From JAWKOK01 sp963765875 (GTDB lineage Bacteria; Chloroflexota; Anaerolineae; Caldilineales; Caldilineaceae), in assembly GCA_963765875.1 (NCBI GenBank), contig CAVXYK010000002.1, positions 1-64,000 of the forward strand: 64,000 bases of DNA, read 5' to 3'. The translations under genes were made by a program, and so were the position numbers. Shown here in pieces: positions 29,439 through 39,583 of the stretch; the first letter of the stretch is position 1, and the number at the start of each line of letters is the position of its first letter. Under the pieces are notes generated by a model. The model was not told the DNA's origin. It made no database searches and saw only the letters and a program-made list of their open reading frames with translations.

Positions 29439-30170
29439 GTGACCGGAACCATTCTCAACATCATCACCATTCTCATCGGCGGGACCATCGGCGTGCTGGC
29501 CGGGAACCGTCTGCCCCAGCGGGTGCAAGAGACGGTCATGGCCGGCCTGGGCCTGATGACGCTGGTCATCGGCGTCAGCATGGCCATCACAAGCAACAAC
29601 ATCTTGATACCCCTCTTCAGCGTGCTCGTCGGCGGCATCATCGGCGAGTTGATGGGCATTGATGCCGGCCTGAATCGGCTTGGCCAATGGCTGGAAGAGC
29701 GCTTCGGCCATCGTCTTGGTCAGGGCAAGGTCGAAGGCTGGAGCGTCACCCGCGGTTTCGTGACCGCCAGTCTCGTCTTCTGCGTCGGCCCCATGACCGT
29801 GCTCGGCAGCATTCAGGATGGCCTCTTGGGCGACTATGAGTTGTTGGCCATCAAGAGTATGCTCGACGGCTTTGCCGCCATTCCATTTGCCGCTACGCTG
29901 GGCCCAGGCGTGCTATTGAGCGTCGTGACTGTCGGCGTCATCCAGGGCGGAATCAGCGGCCTTGCCATGTGGCTCGGAACCGGCTTGACCGAGATCACGC
30001 GGGCTACGCCCTGGGTGGTGGAACTGACCGCGACGGGCGGCGTGTTGATCTTGGGGATTGGCTTTCTGCTGCTCGATCTCAAACAGATCCGGGTGGCCAA
30101 TTTGCTGCCGGCCATAGTCATCGCTCCATTGATTGTGGTGCTGTTGGGTATTCTTGGGATTCAGTTCTAA
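29439..30170 (+). CDS. DUF554 family membrane protein
   Basis: Integral membrane protein of about 243 residues with six or seven hydrophobic helices. Typical DUF554 stretches are TILNIITILIGGTIG at the start, GGIIGELMGID, FVTASLVFCVGPMTVLGSIQDG and FAATLGPGV. It starts at GTG 29439. The family is widespread and poorly characterised, with a suspected transport role. It lies between trpC and trpF with no clear functional tie. Confidence 0.88.
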   Translation: MTGTILNIITILIGGTIGVLAGNRLPQRVQETVMAGLGLMTLVIGVSMAITSNNILIPLFSVLVGGIIGELMGIDAGLNRLGQWLEERFGHRLGQGKVEGWSVTRGFVTASLVFCVGPMTVLGSIQDGLLGDYELLAIKSMLDGFAAIPFAATLGPGVLLSVVTVGVIQGGISGLAMWLGTGLTEITRATPWVVELTATGGVLILGIGFLLLDLKQIRVANLLPAIVIAPLIVVLLGILGIQF

Positions 30171-30603
30171 AGTGAGACCGCAAGGAAAGCATGAGACAAG
30201 TAGGGCGGAATGCGATTCCGCCTAGCGGAGCGAGGCCCTGCCTCGGCTGGCCGGGATAGCATCCCATAGGCATCAAGCCAAGGATTATGTTAAACTCACG
30301 ATCGATTTGAACAGGCAAGCAGCAACGGCTGAAGCCGGCTGCTAACAGCGAAAAGCGCCCTCAGGCGCTAACTTTCAGCCGCTGAAGCGGCTTATCACTG
30401 TTAGCGGCGGGATTTATCCCTGCCGCAACCGGCGGTGCCACTAGACATACCCTTAGGCCGTTCAAAGAAATCAAATCCCTATTTGACGGCCTGCAAGCCG
30501 CTGCGCAAGCATCATCAAAAAGGGATTCAATTTCTTGCGGCGGCCTTAGCTTGATGCGCATGGGATAGCATCCCGGCCTATATGCCGTCTGGAAACGTTT
30601 ATC
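30171..30603. repeat. Repeat-rich intergenic stretch
   Basis: No gene supported. Elements seen: hairpin GGCGGAAT-GCG-ATTCCGCC at about 30204-30222, paired GGCTGGCCGGGATAGCATCCC-like segments near 30245 and 30562, AAAAGCGCCCTCAGGCGCT at 30352-30370 and arms CAGCCGCTGAAGCGGC next to it. Confidence 0.6.
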
Positions 30604-31317
30604 ATGGCAATCAATACGGTACTATTCGATCTTGACGGCACCCTGGTGGAGCATGGCCATGCCCTGCTGCCGCCGCTGTTGGCCGAGTGGGGCTATCCGC
30701 GCTCCTACGACGATGTCAAAGAGGCCGTGGCTCGCCAGATCCACTACTTCTACAACCATGTGGGCGCGGCAGAGGAGCAGGGCTGGGTACCCGAACTCTA
30801 CCGACAGTTCTACCACCGTGTGCTTGAACAGCTCGATGTGCCCGATGACGATGGCAAACAGTCGGCCCAGGTTCAGATGTTCTTTGATGCACAGCCGGTA
30901 CCGCCCATTTTCGATGATGTATTGCCCACCGTCGAGCATCTCTATGCGAGCGGCTGGAGGCTCGGCATCATCACCCAACGCGGGCGGGTCGGGGCCGATC
31001 GTTTTGTCGTCGAACATGGACTCGCCCCCTACTTCCCAGTCATCATTGCCGGCGACGACGGCCACGGACGTAAGCCGGGCAACGGGCCATTCTTGAAAGC
31101 CCTGGAACTCCTGGACGCAACACCGTCCACCGCGGTCTACATTGGCGACCGAATTGATGACGACTGCGAGGGGGCGACCGGCGCCGGCCTTGAAGCGTTC
31201 CTTATCGACCGGGAGGGCATCTTCGCCTTGGAGGCCGACCAACGGGATGACTTCACCCACCTCACCGATCTCGCCGATCTCTTGAGCCATCTCCCCGATC
31301 AACCCCAATTTCTGTAG
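30604..31317 (+). CDS. HAD-superfamily hydrolase
   Basis: About 237 residues. Motif I FDLDGTLVEHG (nucleophile and acid aspartates), motif II LGIITQRG, motif III lysine in HGRKPGNG and motif IV YIGDRIDDD are all present, with a helical cap after motif I, as in phosphoglycolate-phosphatase-like enzymes. It ends 11 nt before trpF, so the two are probably co-transcribed. The substrate is unknown. Confidence 0.88.
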   Translation: MAINTVLFDLDGTLVEHGHALLPPLLAEWGYPRSYDDVKEAVARQIHYFYNHVGAAEEQGWVPELYRQFYHRVLEQLDVPDDDGKQSAQVQMFFDAQPVPPIFDDVLPTVEHLYASGWRLGIITQRGRVGADRFVVEHGLAPYFPVIIAGDDGHGRKPGNGPFLKALELLDATPSTAVYIGDRIDDDCEGATGAGLEAFLIDREGIFALEADQRDDFTHLTDLADLLSHLPDQPQFL

Positions 31318-31328
31318 GGAGCCATTTC

Positions 31329-32024
31329 ATGATAACCAAGGTCAAAATCTGTGGTATCACCAACACTGAGGACGCACGGGTGGCCGTCGACGCCGGGGCC
31401 GATCTCCTGGGCTTCATTCTCTACCCGAAATCGCCACGCTATGTCGAGCCTGCGAAGATTGCAGAGATTGTGACAAAGATCAAAGATCGAAGACCCAAGA
31501 CCGGCGCCAACGCCGATCTTCAATCTTCGATCTTCACGCCCCCCCTGTTCGTGGGCGTCTTCGTCAACGAACCGCTTGACACCGTCCAGTCGATCCTAGA
31601 CGCCGCTGGCCTGGACCTCGCGCAGCTACACGGCGATGAAGGGCCGGAGATGCTGGCGCAGTTGCCAGGCCGTGCCTACAAAGCATTGCGCCCCGCCACT
31701 GCCGAGCAAGCGCTGGCCGAGGCCAAGCAGTTTGCTGTCGAGAGCGATGGTCAGCGACCGGGTCTGATGATCGACGCCTATGATCCCAAAGAATATGGTG
31801 GAACCGGTAAGCGGACGGACTGGCACGTTGCTGCGACATTGGCCGATCAGTATCCTGGCCTGTTGCTGGCCGGCGGATTGACGCCCGACAACGTGGCCGA
31901 GGCCGTGCGCATCGTAGGGCCGTGGGGTGCAGATGTGAGCAGCGGCGTAGAAGCCGAGCCGGGCGTCAAGGATCATGACAAGGTGCGGGCGTTTGTGCGC
32001 GCCGTAAGATGCATTGATGTCTAG
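31329..32024 (+). CDS. trpF: Phosphoribosylanthranilate isomerase with in-frame insertion
   Basis: Amadori rearrangement step of tryptophan synthesis. The catalytic cysteine is in VKICGITN and the acid aspartate in LMIDAYDP; GADLLGFILYPKSPRYV, LDLAQLHGDE and LLLAGGLTPDNV are typical. About 231 residues, some 20 more than usual. The excess lies between IAEIVTKI and PLFVGVFVNEP and is encoded by a palindromic element described separately. GGGAGC precedes the ATG at 31329. It closes the tryptophan gene run here. Confidence 0.94.
   Translation: MITKVKICGITNTEDARVAVDAGADLLGFILYPKSPRYVEPAKIAEIVTKIKDRRPKTGANADLQSSIFTPPLFVGVFVNEPLDTVQSILDAAGLDLAQLHGDEGPEMLAQLPGRAYKALRPATAEQALAEAKQFAVESDGQRPGLMIDAYDPKEYGGTGKRTDWHVAATLADQYPGLLLAGGLTPDNVAEAVRIVGPWGADVSSGVEAEPGVKDHDKVRAFVRAVRCIDV
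31483..31534. repeat. Palindromic element inside trpF
   Basis: Arms AAGATCGAAGA (31483-31493) and TCTTCGATCTT (31524-31534) are perfect 11-bp complements around a 30-nt GC-rich centre. The element is read through in frame, adding roughly DRRPKTGANADLQSSIF to the protein. Confidence 0.7.
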
Positions 32025-32357
32025 ATGCTTTTTGAGTCGCGCCCAAAGGCAAGGCTGTTCCAGAGAAAAAGATGCCCCAGCGCAAGTCCCCAGCACGGAC
32101 CAGCTGAAATCTGGTCCGGAGATCCCGTTTGTGGGCCGTGCCGGGGACTTTGGGAGGACCATTTCCTTGGATTAGCCTAATTCGTTGGCGACGGGCAGGT
32201 GACGGGGTGGGCGAACTCGCTGTTGCGGCTAGATCTGTTTTCCCGCCCCACCACATGCCCCAACACTATCAACTCATTTTGAGGGCACCCAATTTATGTC
32301 CCGATGTGTGAAATGAAACAGGATGCCCAGCGCCAGAACAACCAATGGAGAAATCGC
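32025..32357. repeat. Intergenic stretch with 94-nt repeat, copy 2 (32060-32153)
   Basis: Copy 2 runs from CCAGAGAAAAAGATGCCCC to GGCCGTGCCGGGGACTTTGG and matches copy 1 at 26688-26781 along its whole length, with a few substitutions. Nothing else is recognised before the aldo/keto reductase. Confidence 0.75.
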
Positions 32358-33374
32358 ATGAACTATCGACGAATGGGCCGCACCGGCCTCAAGGTATCGG
32401 AGATCTGCCTGGGCACCATGACCTTTGGCCACGGCACCGAGGCGGATGAAGCCAAGCGCATCGTAGACCTGGCCTATGACGCAGGCGTTAACTTCTTTGA
32501 CACGGCCAATGCCTACAGCGCAGGCGTCTCTGAGACAATGCTGGGCAAAGCCTTGGCCGGCAGGCGTCGCGAGGCGGTCATTGCCACCAAGTTTTTCAAT
32601 CCCATGGGGCCCGGCCCCAATGATTCGGGCATGTCACGCGTCTATATCATGAACGCGGTGGAGGACAGCCTGGCGCGGTTGCAGACCGACTACATCGACA
32701 TCTACTACATCCACCATGTTGATGCTGAGACGCCGCTGGAGGAGATGTTGCGCGCCCTGGACGATCTGGTACGCCAGGGCAAGGTACGCTATATCGCGCT
32801 GCAGCAACTATGAAGCCTGGCGTCTGTTGGAGGCCATCTGGATCAGCGACAGCAAGGACCTGCATCGCTTCGCCTGCTACCAGCCCCAGTACAGTCTGGT
32901 CGTGCGTGATATTGAGGAGGAGATCGTGCCGATCTGCCGGCTCAAAGGGGTTGGCATCGTGCCCTGGGGACCCATGGCCGGCGGTTTTTTAACCGGGAAG
33001 TATCTGCCCGGCGACCGCAAAGTGGCCGGCACGCGTTCCGAGGAGGGCTGGGTCTTTCCCACACGTTCTACGCCGACAACTGCGATGAGACCTTGGGCGT
33101 GCTCCTGGAAGTGGCCGAAGCCTTGGGACGAACACCGGCGCAGGTGGCGCTGCGTTGGGTGTTGGAGCAACCGGGGGTCACCAGCGCCATTGCCGGCGCG
33201 CGTACCGTGGCCCAGGCGCGCGACAACTTCCTTGCCGGCGGCTGGACGCTGCCGGCAGATGCCTTGGTGCGCCTCAATGACGTGTCGCAGCCGCGTTTGC
33301 GCTATCCCCTGGCCATGGAGCACAACATGCAAGAGCGTCGTGCCGATGCAATGGATATGCCTTCGTTGACATAA
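32358..33374 (+). CDS. Aldo/keto reductase (frameshifted)
   Basis: NADPH-dependent oxidoreductase of the TIM-barrel AKR family, about 338 residues. From ATG 32358: MGRTGLKVSEICLGTMTFG, the catalytic Asp/Tyr in FFDTANAYSAG, lysine in VIATKFF and histidine in YYIHHVD. Breaks near 32805 and 33065 separate the middle (CYQPQYSLVVRDIEEE) and the end (ALRWVLEQPGVTSAIAGART). It resembles YajO/IolS-type reductases. The substrate is unknown. Confidence 0.87.
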
Positions 33375-33492
33375 GCATTAATGGGCCTATACCAGCGCTT
33401 ATTCGTGAACGTTCAAAATGCACCGGCTAGCGGGCCGCGTTCCATCAATTGAACTTGTTTCGGTTGGGCTACTCAGAAAGCGCAGTGCGGCG

Positions 33493-33690
33493 TCAGCCGA
33501 TGCCTGCATGGCCAAGCAAGGCTGTATGCAAAGAGACTGATAGGAAACCTGTTGCCCATCGGTCGATGACCATGCCACATGGATACCGTACATTGTCCAT
33601 ATCTTCGATCAAATGCCGTGCATGATCGTCAAGGTTGGGATGGCCGGCAATAAACCACAGGAAGGTATGGTTATCCAACAAGACTTTCAC
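33493..33690 (-). pseudogene. Truncated PIN-domain toxin (VapC-like)
   Basis: The first ~36 residues (VKVLLDNHTFLWFIAGHPNL and ARHLIEDMDN) match PIN toxins, including the first metal aspartate. After that no frame restores the usual SxxSxWE or DPFDR blocks, so the 3' half appears lost. The GTG start overlaps the antitoxin stop (GTGA). Confidence 0.6.
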
Positions 33691-33911
33691 GGCATGTAAT
33701 CCTCGAGGCCTTCGATCGGCGCATCAAAGTCAGGGCCAATCTTTACCAGCCCGCGGGCACTCCCGTAGATCGGTTTCGGCGTGCGCGGTAAGGCGACGAT
33801 TTTGAAAGCGGAACCGTCAGCACCGATGATGACTACGTCCTCGCCTCCAGCAACGTCTCCCAAAATCTTATCCAGTTCGGTCACGGCCTTTGATGCCGGA
33901 ATCTGTGTCAT
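33687..33911 (-). CDS. Phd/VapB-type antitoxin
   Basis: A 74-residue protein. The first half (MTQIPASKAVTELDKILGDV, VVIIGADGSAFKIVAL) is the DNA-binding part of Phd/YefM-like antitoxins. The C-terminal GSARGLVKIGPDFDAPIEGL is the toxin-binding tail typical of partners of VapC. The ATG at 33911 is chosen over an upstream start because it matches the family start. With its toxin broken, it may be an orphan antitoxin. Confidence 0.75.
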   Translation of the reverse strand: MTQIPASKAVTELDKILGDVAGGEDVVIIGADGSAFKIVALPRTPKPIYGSARGLVKIGPDFDAPIEGLEDYMP

Positions 33912-34211
33912 GACAACGCTCCATTCTCTGTCCAATTCGTTCTGATAGACCCACTATACCAGATCGGCTGGGCATGGCCTGGCGTGAAAGTGGTGAAATG
34001 TGAGGGTAGTATGTCTCAGTTGGCGTGTAGTCCAGACTCGAATTGGTAGCTTTCTTCAAGACATGGCGCACGAATCGGTACGAGTCCAGACCTACTTCAG
34101 TGATGGCCTAGATGGTTACCAAATGGCGCTCAATAAGCCGGCTCAACACGATCCGACGGATCACAAGAGCGAACCTTTTTCGGTTGAAGACGACAACGTC
34201 GAATCTTTTCG

Positions 34212-35222
34212 TCAACCATTGATTTCCGCAAGCGTGACCTCGTTGTCGCAATGTCCGGTCGTTTCGAATTGGGCAAAGTTGCTCAGCGTCGTCTCGGCGA
34301 TGTTGCCCAGTGCCTTGTCGGTCAGAAAGGCTTGGTGTCCGGTCACGAGGACGTTGGGGAAGGTGGTCAGGCGTGCAAAGACATCATCGGTCATGATCTC
34401 GTTGGAGAGATCGCGGAAAAAGAGATCGTCCTCGACTTCATAGACATCAATGGCCAGGTAGCCGATCTTGCCCGACTTCAACCCATCGATGATGGCGGCT
34501 GTATCCAGTACCGCGCCGCGGCTCGTGTTGACGATGAAGACGCCATCCTTCATGAGCGAAATGGTTTCGGCATTGATCAGATGGTGGGTTTCAGGCGTCA
34601 ATGGCATATGAAAGGTGAGGATGTCGGCCTGTCGCACGATTTCCCTGGCATCGTCGAATACTCGGCCAGTCCTTCCACGGCCGGATTGCGGAACTGGTCG
34701 TAGGCCAGAATGCGGCAGCCAAAGCCGCTCAGATTCTGGATGACGGCGGCGCCGATCCTGCCCGTGCCGAAGACGCCGACTGTCTTGTCTCGCCAGCTCA
34801 AAGCCCTGCAAACCATCCAAGCTCAAAATTGTTGTCCCGCACGCGGTTGTAGGCGCGGTGGATCTGTCGTCCCAATGTCAGGATCAGGCCGACGGTGAAC
34901 TCCGAGACCGCGTTGGGCGAGTAGGCCGGCACATGGGCAACGGTCAGACCATGGTCGGCGGCCGCTTGCAGGTCGATCTGGTTGTAGCCGGCGCTGCGCG
35001 TAGCGATGATCCTTGGTGCCGCCTATTGCCAACTTCTCAATGGCGGCCGCGTCTTACGTCGTCGTTGACGAAGACGCAGATCCCGTCGAATCCGTTGGCC
35101 AGGGTGGCCGTCTTTGGCGTGAGACGCGTTTCGAAAAAGGTCAGCTGGTGACCAAAGGACTCGTTGACCTGCTCAAGCGAGCGCCGATCATAGCCCTTGG
35201 TGCTAAAGACAGCGATGTTCAT
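34212..35222 (-). CDS. D-lactate dehydrogenase-type 2-hydroxyacid dehydrogenase (frameshifted)
   Basis: Reduces pyruvate to D-lactate or a related 2-keto acid, using NADH. It starts at 35222 after CAGGAGATTTT with MNIAVFSTKGYDRRSLEQVN, like fermentative LdhA. The NAD-binding motif is VGVFGTGRIGAAVI. Catalytic residues are in NTSRGAVLD (Arg), DVYEVEDDLFFRDLS (Glu) and VTGHQAFLT (His). At least three breaks (about 35035, 34820 and 34640). The paired FFRD loop favours D-lactate dehydrogenase over glycerate-type enzymes. Just upstream is a GCGCACGC-AGG-GCGTGCGC hairpin at 35244-35262. Confidence 0.87.
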
Positions 35223-35358
35223 AAAATCTCCTGATCGAAATATATGCGCACGCAGGGCGTGCGCGCTAAACGTTGAGGTCCATGAGTTTAATGGTTGCTA
35301 CTCCTTAGCGCAACCGATTCAACTAGGAATCCGGAACCTGGAAGGCCGTTTCGGACGC

Positions 35359-35964
35359 CTATCGCTCATTCCACATCGTGCAGACCAGATCACCTTCACG
35401 CCATTCGGTCACCACACGTGTGCAGTTGCCCAGACCGTTGGTCTGCGTGAAGGGGCGGTCAATGTTGGACAGAACCAGCGGCAGCATCTGTGTCAACATG
35501 CTGCCGTGGCTTATGCAGACTACGTCAACCTCGCTTGCTCCCCATTCATCTCGGAGTCGTTCGACCCATGGGAGAAAACGCGCACGTAGGTCGTTGAAGC
35601 TCTCTCCGTCCGGAATACGCTGATCGTAGTCGTGTCGGACATCCCACGCTTCGATGACGCCATTGTGGGCCTGCCAGGCCTCGGCATCGCCACGCCCTTC
35701 GGCAATGCCGCAGTCGAACTCACGCAGGGCGGCGGCGGTCTGAACCGGCAGGCCGAGGAACTCGGACAGAATCTGCGCTGTCTCCTGCGCGCGTAGGATG
35801 GGGCTGGCGTAGAGGGCCGCTACCGTCCCGGAGGCCAGCCGGTCGGCCAGCGTTTGCGCCTGTGCCCGGCCTTGGTCAGTTAGGCCATGGGGCAGGTTTC
35901 GGTTAGAGATGATTCTTTCGACGTTTGCCTGGCTTTCGCCATGCCGGGCGAATATCAGTCGCAT
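35359..35964 (-). CDS. Histidine phosphatase family protein
   Basis: About 201 residues, phosphoglycerate-mutase-like fold. The phospho-acceptor histidine is in FARHGESQAN; a second catalytic histidine is in VCISHGSML; arginine in SPILRAQETA and Glu in LREFDCG complete the pocket. AGGAGGACAAC precedes the ATG at 35964. Probably a small-molecule phosphatase rather than a glycolytic mutase. Confidence 0.88.
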   Translation of the reverse strand: MRLIFARHGESQANVERIISNRNLPHGLTDQGRAQAQTLADRLASGTVAALYASPILRAQETAQILSEFLGLPVQTAAALREFDCGIAEGRGDAEAWQAHNGVIEAWDVRHDYDQRIPDGESFNDLRARFLPWVERLRDEWGASEVDVVCISHGSMLTQMLPLVLSNIDRPFTQTNGLGNCTRVVTEWREGDLVCTMWNER

Positions 35965-36101
35965 GTTGTCCTCCTATCAGACGGGCGCAGATCTGCCTCT
36001 TGCCACGATACACACGACAAGCTGTTCTAGGCAGGATGGCGTTGTACAAGTAGAATGGTGTGTCCATCCGAAATGGTATGGCGCGCAATGCCATGCTCAG
36101 A

Positions 36102-37035
36102 ATGAATCGACAGGATCAACTTTTGAATAGTGCACTCCAGATCACCGATCTCTTCAAAACGTATGGCGATGGAACCGAGGCGCTCAAGGGCGTCTCGCTT
36201 GAAGTAAAACAGGGGGAGTTTTTCGGCCTGTTGGGTCCCAATGGCGCGGGAAAATCGACCATCATCGGTGTCCTAACTTCGTTGGTCAACAAGTCTTCCG
36301 GACATGTGACCATCAATGGCTATGATATCGACACCCAGGCGTCGCTTGCCAAGCAATGCCTGGGCGTTGTGCCGCAGGAGTTCAACTTCAACATCTTTGA
36401 AAGCTGTCTCCAGATTATTGTGCAGCAAGCCGGATACTACGGCATCTCCGCTCGCAAGGCTGCTCCACGGGCGGAACAATTGCTCACAGATCTTGGTCTT
36501 GGCGACAAGATCAACACCCCGGTGCGTATGCTTTCCGGCGGGATGAAACGCAGACTCATGATCGCCCGCTCCCTGGTTCATGATCCCAAAATCCTGTTGC
36601 TCGATGAACCGACGGCCGGCGTCGACATCTCTCTGCGCAGGCAGATGTGGGACTTTCTCACAGAGGAGAACAGTAAAGGCCTCACCATTGTGCTCACAAC
36701 TCACAATCTGGAGGAGGCCGAAATCCTCTGTAAGCGCATCGCCATCATCGACAAGGGCGACGTCATCGCACTGGATGCGACGCCAAAGCTGCTTGAGCAA
36801 CTTCAGTCCGAGGTCGTGGTGCTCTATACTGCCGACGAAGTTCACAAGCTGCCCACAATCCCGTGGCCCGTCACACAGGTGAGTGCCAAGGAACTCGAAG
36901 TTGAGCTGGGAGAAGAAACGTCGATCGCTTCAGTGCTGGCCTACCTGGATACCCAGGGCATTGAAGTCCAACGAATGAAGAACAAGTCCAATCGCCTTGA
37001 GGAACTTTTCCTCAGATTAGTCGAGACACCCTTAA
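36102..37035 (+). CDS. ABC transporter ATP-binding protein
   Basis: About 310 residues. Walker A LLGPNGAGKSTII, Q-loop VVPQEFNFN, signature MLSGGMKRRLMIARS, Walker B ILLLDEPTAG and the H-loop LTTHNLEEAE are all intact. It belongs to the CcmA/DrrA-like group paired with ABC-2 permeases. As written, the frame runs past the natural end into the permease gene; a one-base shift gives a stop at 37033-37035. The start at ATG 36102 is likely but the ribosome site is weak. Confidence 0.92.
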
Positions 37036-37037
37036 CT

Positions 37038-37810
37038 ATGCTACACATCCAACTTGATCGGCTACTGGACCATGGTGACCAAAGAGGTCAGGCGTATTTT
37101 TCGCATCTGGCCACAGACTCTGCTGCCGTCCGTCGTCACGACCGCGCTCTACTTTCTGGTCTTTGGCAGCTTCATCGGCAGCCGTATCGGCTCCATCGGC
37201 GACTTCTCCTACATGCAGTTCATCGTGCCGGGACTGATCATGATGTCGGTCATTCTCAACGCCTACAACAATGTGGTCTCCGTCGTATTCAGCGCCAAGT
37301 TCCAGCGCAACATCGAAGAACTGCTGATCTCGCCCCTTGGGCACCAACACCATCATTCTGGGATGGGTCAGCAGTGGTGTCATTCGTGGATCGTTGGTCG
37401 GCGGCTTGGTCTGGCTGACCTCGCTGCTCTTTGTGCCGCTTCAGATCGCCAATCCAGCTATCATGCTGGTGACGCTACTGCTCACGGCGATTTTCTTCTC
37501 CCTCGGCGGCTGTATTGCGGCGCTCATTGCAAAAACATTCGATCAGATGACCATCATTCCGACCTTTGTGCTCACACCGCTGATCTACCTGGGTGGCGTC
37601 TTCTACACCATCTCTTCGCTCAGCGCATTCTGGCAGAGCGTCTCCAAGTTCAATCCCATCCTCTATCTGATCAATACCTTCCGCTATGGCTTCCTCGGCA
37701 TCTCAGACATCCCCGTTTCGACTTCGCTCTCCGTCTTGCTGGCTGTCACGCTGGCTGCCTGGATCGGCTGCTATTACATGGTTCACACCGGCAGGGGATT
37801 GCGCAGTTGA
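37038..37810 (+). CDS. ABC-2 type permease (frameshifted)
   Basis: Membrane partner of the preceding ATPase, about 255 residues, six hydrophobic helices. YWTMVTKEVRRIFRIWPQTLLPS at the start and FVPGLIMMSVILNAYNNVV-like text, PLIYLGGVFYTISSL and FNPILYLINTFRYGFLG are typical. A break near 37340 is crossed. The ATG at 37038 needs one more indel; the next in-frame ATG is 37072. Exports an unknown substrate, possibly a drug-like compound or polysaccharide. Confidence 0.88.
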
Positions 37811-37893
37811 GCGGCATACTGCCGATAATTAGGGTGGTCTGCTACGCGTAGAATTTTCTGTGAATTGCGTCTAGATCAAACCGGTCACCCGCT

Positions 37894-38646
37894 TCAACCT
37901 CGATATTCGCTCGGACTTCGCTGACGCTTCTTGACCGCCAGGTAGATGAAATCGTCGGGCGCTGCCTCGCGCAGATGGGGTGCTTCTACCGCCAACTCTA
38001 CCGCTTCTCCAAAGACAGATCGCATTCTGGTCAGAAAGGCCGGCTCCGGCTGGGCCGACCAGACTGCCAGCACGCCGCCCGACTTCAGACAATTGCGCCA
38101 GGAGCCAAGTGTCTCGATTGAGTAGAGACGGCCGTTCTGCTCGTGGGCTGGCCACGATGGACCGTTGTCCACATCGAGTACGATGACGTCATAGGTCGAC
38201 GCTGGTGCTCGCTTCAGGAAATCATATAGATCCGCTTGGGTCAGGCGCACGCTCGAATGATCCGGAGCCCGTCCGTTTAAGAGCGCAAGGTGGGTGCGAT
38301 TCCACTCGACGATGGCGTCAGAGATCTCGACGACATCGATCTGGATGTCGGCCCGCGCATAGCCCAACTTGGCCGCACAGATTTGGCATTCCTGTAACGT
38401 CAAGCCCATGCCCAGTCCGCCGACCAGGATGCGGAGCTCGCCAGTCCCTTCTGTCTCAACGGCCTCCATTGCCTGCCGCGCCAGTGCTCGCTCGCTGGTC
38501 TGGTTGTAGCTGGCCATGAGAAAAACACCGTCGGAGATGATTTCAAATGCTGTGTCGTCCGCTGAGGTCCGTTGCTGCAACTGAATCTCGCCGGAATCTG
38601 TGACCCGTCGTTCGATGATTTCCAGTTGATATTGCGTTGAGCTCAT
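37894..38646 (-). CDS. Spermidine-synthase-like SAM-binding protein
   Basis: About 250 residues with a Rossmann core of the spermine/spermidine synthase superfamily: ILVGGLGMGLTLQEC, DVVEISDAIVEWNR and VIVLDVDNGPSW. The N-terminal strand hairpin includes ALARQAMEAV, near the usual E-H/Y-H-MHP block, but the polyamine-binding histidine/proline motif is missing. The ATG at 38646 fits the family start. It may be a methyltransferase or aminopropyl-like enzyme of different specificity. Confidence 0.75.
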   Translation of the reverse strand: MSSTQYQLEIIERRVTDSGEIQLQQRTSADDTAFEIISDGVFLMASYNQTSERALARQAMEAVETEGTGELRILVGGLGMGLTLQECQICAAKLGYARADIQIDVVEISDAIVEWNRTHLALLNGRAPDHSSVRLTQADLYDFLKRAPASTYDVIVLDVDNGPSWPAHEQNGRLYSIETLGSWRNCLKSGGVLAVWSAQPEPAFLTRMRSVFGEAVELAVEAPHLREAAPDDFIYLAVKKRQRSPSEYRG

Positions 38647-39583
38647 CTGGTTCTTCTCCAGGAAGGGGAAATGGAGCCAATACACGCCGGCGCAAATCAT
38701 TTATCGACTGCTTGCGTGACGATTCAATCCGTCAAGCTACATGTGCCATTCCAGAGAGACAAATTACGTTGCGAGGTACTCCTCGGCTGGAATGGTTGGC
38801 GGCACTGTCAACTCTCTGATAGCGATTATTCTGGCAAGGCCCTACTCCTTGCCACACAAGCAGACTGTGTTCAACGATCCTTGCGGTAAGTATAGCATGT
38901 TGGCTGTAGACGAGATGCCATCTCAAAAGCCCGGGAGGAATCACCGAGGCGAACTACTGTCGGCTCCGCTGCGGTTGGAAGACCTCTGCGAAAAGGGTCT
39001 GGGTCCGGCGTTCAATGTTCCTTCACCGATTGGGCGTAACCAATTTTGAACCGATTCGTCACCATAGATGGGCTAGCTAACGAAAACGTAACGCGAAATG
39101 GGGAAGTCAGATTGTGAGTGGCCTCCAATACCGCCATAGTGCTCACGATCGTTGCTGCCGACAGAGCGGGGCGAGAATACCGGAGAGAACAGGCTGGGAA
39201 CTCGCCCGCAATATCGTTCCTATGTAACCCGGACTGAAAAGGCTCTGATCAGACAACCTTAATGTTGACTGTGATGTTGTTGTGTTAGAATTCACATAAG
39301 ATACAAGAAAGTGAAAGTGAGCGGCAGAGATGGCCGCCCATTCTTGATGGCCTTTGGCGGAATCGATTCCGCCAAAGGCCATCGGCTATTTTAGGGGCCG
39401 TGTTAAGCGTGCCGTAAGGTTTGCCAGAACAATCTTGCGCCTTCACAATCCCGGCCTGTGTAGAGTGTCACGGTGGCCGTCCTACTGAACGGGTTGTTTT
39501 CATGAAGAACCGGTGACATGACAAGTATCAAGAGTTAGACGATTTTTTTCTAGAGCTTATTGATGGAAGTAAGGAGTTCTGCC
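38647..39583. other. Large divergent intergenic region
   Basis: No protein gene is convincing in 937 nt. It should hold the promoters of the spermidine-synthase-like gene and the giant surface protein. The only striking structure is the palindrome at 39346-39383. Confidence 0.5.
39346..39383. repeat. 38-nt perfect palindrome upstream of the giant gene
   Basis: Two 19-nt arms (first arm GATGGCCTTTGGCGGAATC) abut without spacer. About 200 nt before the giant gene start. Confidence 0.75.
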
